64,000 bases of DNA. It comes from Klebsormidium nitens (lineage: Eukaryota > Streptophyta > Klebsormidiophyceae > Klebsormidiales > Klebsormidiaceae). Below the pieces are notes generated by a model that saw nothing but the letters and a program-made list of their open reading frames with translations, searched no databases and had not been told where the DNA came from. The DNA lies in contig DF237381.1 of NCBI GenBank assembly GCA_000708835.1, forward strand, positions 1 through 64,000. The letters run 5' to 3'. Positions 60,701-64,000 of the stretch are shown here, piece after piece. Position 1 is the stretch's first letter, and the number at the start of each line of letters is the position of its first letter. A program made the translations under genes and the position numbers.

Positions 60701-63700
60701 TGGTGGGCCGAAAGGGATGCAGAGGTTGTAGAAAAGACTTGGCCAGTGTTTGAGGTTGGAGAAAGCGTGTCCAAGTCCTTTGACGGATAACAGTAGCTCT
60801 TTTAGAGGGCTCGACATTGTAACGGCCACTGCTGTCTCCAAGTGACCCTCTGCCTCACATATGGAATCAGACTGTTGACTCAACCGTTGTGAGGCAGAAG
60901 ATTTGTGCCCGATCTGACAAACATCCGTCCCACTTCAGGTTTGGGAGCCACGCGCCCCCTGGCCCTCCGCCCAAGCCGGACGACTGGTACAAGAAGATCC
61001 TGGCAATGGACTTCTTCAGAGTTGTGGGTACGGAGGATGCAGACGAAGGGCTGGCCAGGCCCCCCAACGAAGGGACTGACCGCCTGGTGCAGGTAAGCCT
61101 GCGCATATGTTCGCGTTCTCACAGCTTGCTTTTCAGAGTCGTTTAATCTATCACTTCTGGAATCGAGGCGCCGCTTAAGAGCAGCTACAAAAGGGAGTTG
61201 ATCTTGAGCCTTTTTGAACGTCTGCGGTTGCAGGGTGGAGACCTTTTCCAGAGCAGGTAATGGCAACGCTTTTCCCGATTGATTGCGTGTCAGAATGCAG
61301 GCAGAGGAGAGGCATCTGGGTGCTTTCGCTGCAGGGCTGGCGTCTCAGCCTCTCTATTCCTCACCCTAATTCTCCTACGCTTTGCTTTCCTTACCCCAAA
61401 TTGCCGCCCAATATGACCAGGTGATCAACGCCGAGTATCCTTTGCGCAGGTGCCCGACAGATTCGAGTCCGCTTCGCAGTACGCCCAGGTGTTCCGCCCG
61501 CTGCTCATGGAGGAGTTCAAAGCGCAGCTGCAGAGAGTGCACGACGAGTCGGGGTCGAGCTCTAACTCGGAGGTGAGGTTCTTTTCCCAGGAAACTTGAT
61601 TGTCTTCTTGTGGACCTGCTTTTTTATTGGAAGAGCCCGCCGAGACGCAGAGCGAAAGAGAACTTCCAAGGATCTTAGCATTGCTCTCATGCCTTCTTCA
61701 AGCCGGGGCAGTCGTGAATCTGCTTTTGAAGTCGGAAGGTGAGGATTTGCATGCAAGCACTAGAGGTGGGAGGCTTCGAAAGGAGCAGGGCTTCACAAGC
61801 TGGAAACCATTGAGAAATCCCTTCCTTACAAGCTGACTTCAATATCGAAAGAGTAGAACCATAGGTGGCTTCGAGCAGACTGTGACAGTCATTCTGGCCC
61901 TTCAAGGTTGTATCCGTGTCCGAATTTTCGATCGAAACCCAACGATTTGTGCTGGGTCAGCCAGTTTCTGCACCTCTGACGCACTCGCTTGATGCTTGAC
62001 TTAACGATCTTCAAACAGAGACTTCCGTGCACACTCCTAGTATACTCCCTTGCAGATCCAAACCCCGATTGGTTCTGTTCTCTGCAGATGCTGGAGGTTG
62101 GGCACTTCAAGCTGCTGAGCCTCGCCCGGCGCGACGACTTTTGGGACGCTAACTTTGTCGCGGGAGAGGACGCGGAGCGGAACGTGCGGGAGTGCAGCGA
62201 GCTGGACCTGCTGCTGCTGACGAAGCACGCGCCCTCCAAGGGGGATCCCTCTAGGATCCACGTCTTAGCAAAGGTAATAATGCTCTCTAAGTCGAGTGAG
62301 ATGAGAGAACCCTATGATGGCAATTTGAAATACGGTCACAAGTCTCGTCAAAAAGCTGACATTAGCAATAAGAATAAAAAGCGTTGCCGTATTTTCATTT
62401 TGAGGGCCGTGTCACTTCCAACCGGCAATGAGATGGTCATTCGCCCGACAGTCATCACCACCTTGAAAATCCAGCCGGTATTTCGGCTTCGGCTAAACTT
62501 TTTACAAACTTGACATCCATGGAGTAGGCTGTTCAAAGATTGCTGTAAAAACCTGTTCATAAACGTGTAGCTCTGAACATACCAGCAGGCGCAATCAGCA
62601 CGACATCAAAGGCCAGCCTCGACACTGAACTATTATCGTATTGAAGGTAAAAATGTGAACGGGCTTGGATATCACCTTGAATATCGAAAGCATTGCATCA
62701 CAGAGAATTTCAACCCTTTCGAATCTGAGAGGCGCGACCAGAACGGCAGCAAGGGCCAGCGGTGGCAGTAAACCGTTTTCTGTACCTGGATCTTTAAAAT
62801 GGCTTTACGTACCCTCCTGTTAACCCCTCTACGTTCCGCAGGTCGACAGGCGCGACCAGCGCGATAGTAAGGGCCAGCGACGGCAGTGCACGGTTCTGGT
62901 GCTGAAGCTGTTTCTGCCCATCAACGAGCCCCGCCTGCTGAAGGTGAAGCAGCTGCTGACGGACGGCTCCAAGTGGCACGCCACCAAGCTCTTCAGCATG
63001 GTGCCGCAAATGCGCGAGTTCCAGGTGAGGAGTGGTTTTTGTCTCTGAAATTACGCTTGCTGACGTCACATACGTCAATGAAAGATCAAGTGGCACGCCA
63101 CCAAGCTCTTCAGCATGGTGCCGCAGATGCGCGAATTCCAGGTGAGGGGAATGGTTTTGTCTTTTTCTTTGTCTTTGTCACCCACGCTTTCTGACGGCAT
63201 TTGTGACGTCACGTACATTCATGAGAATTCAGGTGGTCAAACTTTGGGCATGTTCAGCATGCTGCCGCGGATGCGCGAGATCAAGGTGAGGGGGATAATT
63301 CTGTCTTTCAAGACCCATTCTTGCTTACGTCACGTACGTTCATGAGAGTTCAGGTGGTCAAAGCGTCAGCATATCGAGCACGGTGCCGCTGATGCGCGAG
63401 GTCCAGGTCAGGATTGGGCTAGCTGAGCGGCCTTTGTAGGATCTTACTTGATTTTGCACCCGCTGAAGTATTTTCAGAGGCAATGCGGGGTTTGAAGGCA
63501 GAGTGTACTGGCGAATCTGACCGACCCCTGGCCGACACGACATTTAAGTAGCAAGCCAATAGGTGAAAAGGAACTCCTGTCACTAACTATTCCAAGGCCC
63601 AGATTGTTGGCAGGAGTTCGGGAAGCCATGTTTGCGCTTGCACGAACGCTCTGATCATGAGAAAGTGGCCGGACTCAGGAACGCTTCGCTGATTAATTGG

Positions 63701-64000
63701 CCCCTTTGCCATCACCTGAAAGCTTCCAACTTCTTGCAAGCCCCTGCTTTCCCTGCGGGTTGCAACTGATTAGTCTGCTGGCAACCCTTTGTGGTGAACT
63801 GTGCTGTGCCTCAACCTGTATCTCGGTGAATGCTTACTGGCAACTTGTCTCCCCCCCTGCAGGCCATGTCTGCCTTCCACACACTCCCCATGGTGTCAAC
63901 CCTCCTCAACCCTTCCTCAGCAAAGCCCCGTTCCAACTCCTCGAACCCTTCCGCCATTAGAAAGCTCCCCGAACCCCTCCAGAAACATCTCCTGAGCCGC
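48751..64000 (+). CDS. SEN1/senataxin-like RNA/DNA helicase, N-terminal part (runs off window)
   Basis: Nineteen exons join in frame for 1614 codons: 48751-48893, 49595-49792, 51270-51453, 52293-52489, 52996-53196, 53575-53726, 54187-54317, 54728-54856, 55298-55950, 56533-56662, 57011-57148, 57591-57815, 58434-58917, 59433-60525, 60939-61092, 61450-61572, 62088-62273, 62842-63024 and 63863-64000 (cut by the window end). The helical SEN1_N-type region comes first (WCQFSDLSSLALESFYHYYS; LDQERVSQQLKEIKALFEAG; FLELLEPAAMLGGLVERHPD; FRIIQRGYTLVPPMPPSDL; LDPTA). A ~360-residue disordered Ser/Pro/Arg-rich exon (59433-60525) follows, then the lead-in to the helicase core (PLLMEEFKAQLQ; SKWHATKLFSMVPQMREFQ; MSAFHTLPMVSTLLNPSS). 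The order matches plant SEN1-like proteins of the MAGATAMA3/At1g16800 group. SEN1 enzymes resolve RNA:DNA hybrids and assist RNA processing. The ATP-binding motifs should lie just beyond 64000 and are not seen. The exon at 57591 is the least certain. Confidence 0.85.
50280..51269 (+). repeat. Exon-3 head echo array in SEN1-like intron 2 (about 6 copies)
   Basis: Copies of the exon-3 head start at about 50280, 50409, 50575, 50767, 50928 and 51098; the real exon starts at 51270. The last four follow a clear CAGG acceptor and are spaced about 192, 161, 170 and 172 bp. Landmarks are GTCCAAGGAGGAA, GGGGGCCCTGC and AGAGGAGCTGTTCTCCGTCC. Copies diverge in the middle and have lost frame. The intron part also repeats, with a CTCACCACGTTCTGA-type block ahead of most units. 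Confidence 0.88.
51878..52292 (+). repeat. Exon-4 head echo array in SEN1-like intron 3 (3 copies)
   Basis: Copies start after AG at about 51878, 52002 and 52150; the real exon starts at 52293 (spacings 124, 148, 143 bp). The copy at 52150 is nearly identical to the exon over about 75 bases (GTGCTCAACTA, GACGCAGAGGTGGACCGACT). The copy at 51878 is shorter and diverged. An intron block with AGTGCAGCAAGCAACGGA also recurs between units. Confidence 0.9.
52830..52995 (+). repeat. Exon-5 head echo in SEN1-like intron 4
   Basis: GCGGGCGTGGCCAGGAAGTG followed by GAGGCCGTCCGTCGGATCC at about 52840-52885 repeats the real exon-5 head (GCAGGGATGGCCAGGAACTG and GAGATTGTCCAACCGATCC, from about 52992), about 155 bp upstream. 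The acceptor AG of the copy is mutated. Confidence 0.75.
58601..58662 (+). repeat. Three TGACGTCAGCA motifs within a SEN1-like coding exon
   Basis: The palindrome TGACGTCA occurs at 58601, 58625 and 58655, each followed by GCA or GCAC and spaced 24-30 bp. It encodes repeated DVS-type peptides. The 8-mer is the classical CRE/bZIP core, but here it is coding sequence, so a regulatory role is only a possibility. Confidence 0.6.
62715..62841 (+). repeat. Exon-18 head echo in SEN1-like gene
   Basis: AGGCGCGACCAGAACGGCAG followed by CAAGGGCCAGCGGTGGCAGT at about 62730-62770 repeats the real exon head from 62842 (AGGCGCGACCAGCGCGATAG and TAAGGGCCAGCGACGGCAGT), about 118 bp upstream. The copy hits a TAA soon after. 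Confidence 0.8.
63025..63410 (+). repeat. Exon-18 tail echo array (donor side, 3 copies)
   Basis: The exon end with its donor (ATGCGCGAGTTCCAG|GTGAGG) is repeated downstream. Copied donors lie at about 63142, 63286 and 63407 against the real one at 63025 (spacings 117, 144, 121 bp). The first copy is nearly identical over about 60 exon bases, starting at the AAGTGGCACGCCACCAAGCT block. The intron start (a TTTTGTCT block and a GACGTCAC motif) is part of the unit. Confidence 0.88.

Noticed and set aside
1-64000. CRISPR arrays, operons or bacterial-type elements
   Set aside because: The window is intron-rich eukaryotic DNA. Its tandem arrays have degenerate units derived from neighbouring exons, not conserved repeats with unique spacers.

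Overview
This is nuclear DNA from a green-plant-lineage eukaryote, probably a streptophyte alga or an early-diverging land plant (inference). Seven protein-coding genes can be rebuilt. Their introns use GT-AG borders and their coding exons join in frame. Several families are typical of plants: a DUF900 alpha/beta hydrolase, an NDR1/HIN1-like LEA_2 protein, a plant LETM1-like protein with a transit-peptide-like N-terminus, a CML-type calcium sensor, and an IDM3-like alpha-crystallin-domain protein. The base composition is balanced and there is no operon-like organisation. All names rest on remembered family resemblance, because no search was run.

Layout: an LRR (outer-arm-dynein-light-chain-1-like) gene on + (2076-7438); an AT-richer spacer; a single-exon NHL/LEA_2 gene on - (10047-10658); a 571-N assembly gap (11419-11989); an HSP20-like/IDM3-like gene on + (12467-17203); a four-EF-hand calmodulin-like gene on - (18373-19619); a long spacer with a foldback element carrying telomere-like repeats; a DUF900 hydrolase gene on - (23342-28385); a 3-kb divergent intergenic region; an unrecognised two-membrane-segment protein gene on + (31447-36243); a LETM1-like gene on - (38097-47713); and, divergently, the N-terminal half of a large SEN1/senataxin-like helicase gene on + (48751 to beyond 64000). 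The helicase gene runs off the window before its ATPase motifs.

The most striking signal is a recurrent, locus-specific pattern inside the introns, called here exon echoes. Many exons are accompanied in the adjoining intron by a short tandem array of degenerate copies of the exon boundary itself. A unit holds the end of the intron, the splice site and roughly the first (or last) 50-110 bases of the exon. Unit periods are about 105-195 bp and an array has 1-6 extra copies. Most arrays lie on the acceptor side, keeping a pyrimidine-AG in front of each copied exon head. Some lie on the donor side, and exon 4 of the two-membrane-segment gene has both. Copies often degrade with distance from the real exon and are broken by frameshifts. 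The arrays occur in five of the six multi-exon genes, on both strands, in unrelated sequences, so they are not one mobile repeat family. This looks like a general process of exon-boundary tandem duplication that lengthens introns and supplies decoy or alternative splice sites. A 273-bp element with 13-bp terminal inverted repeats, a 5-bp target duplication and an 82-bp palindrome has inserted into one echo copy.
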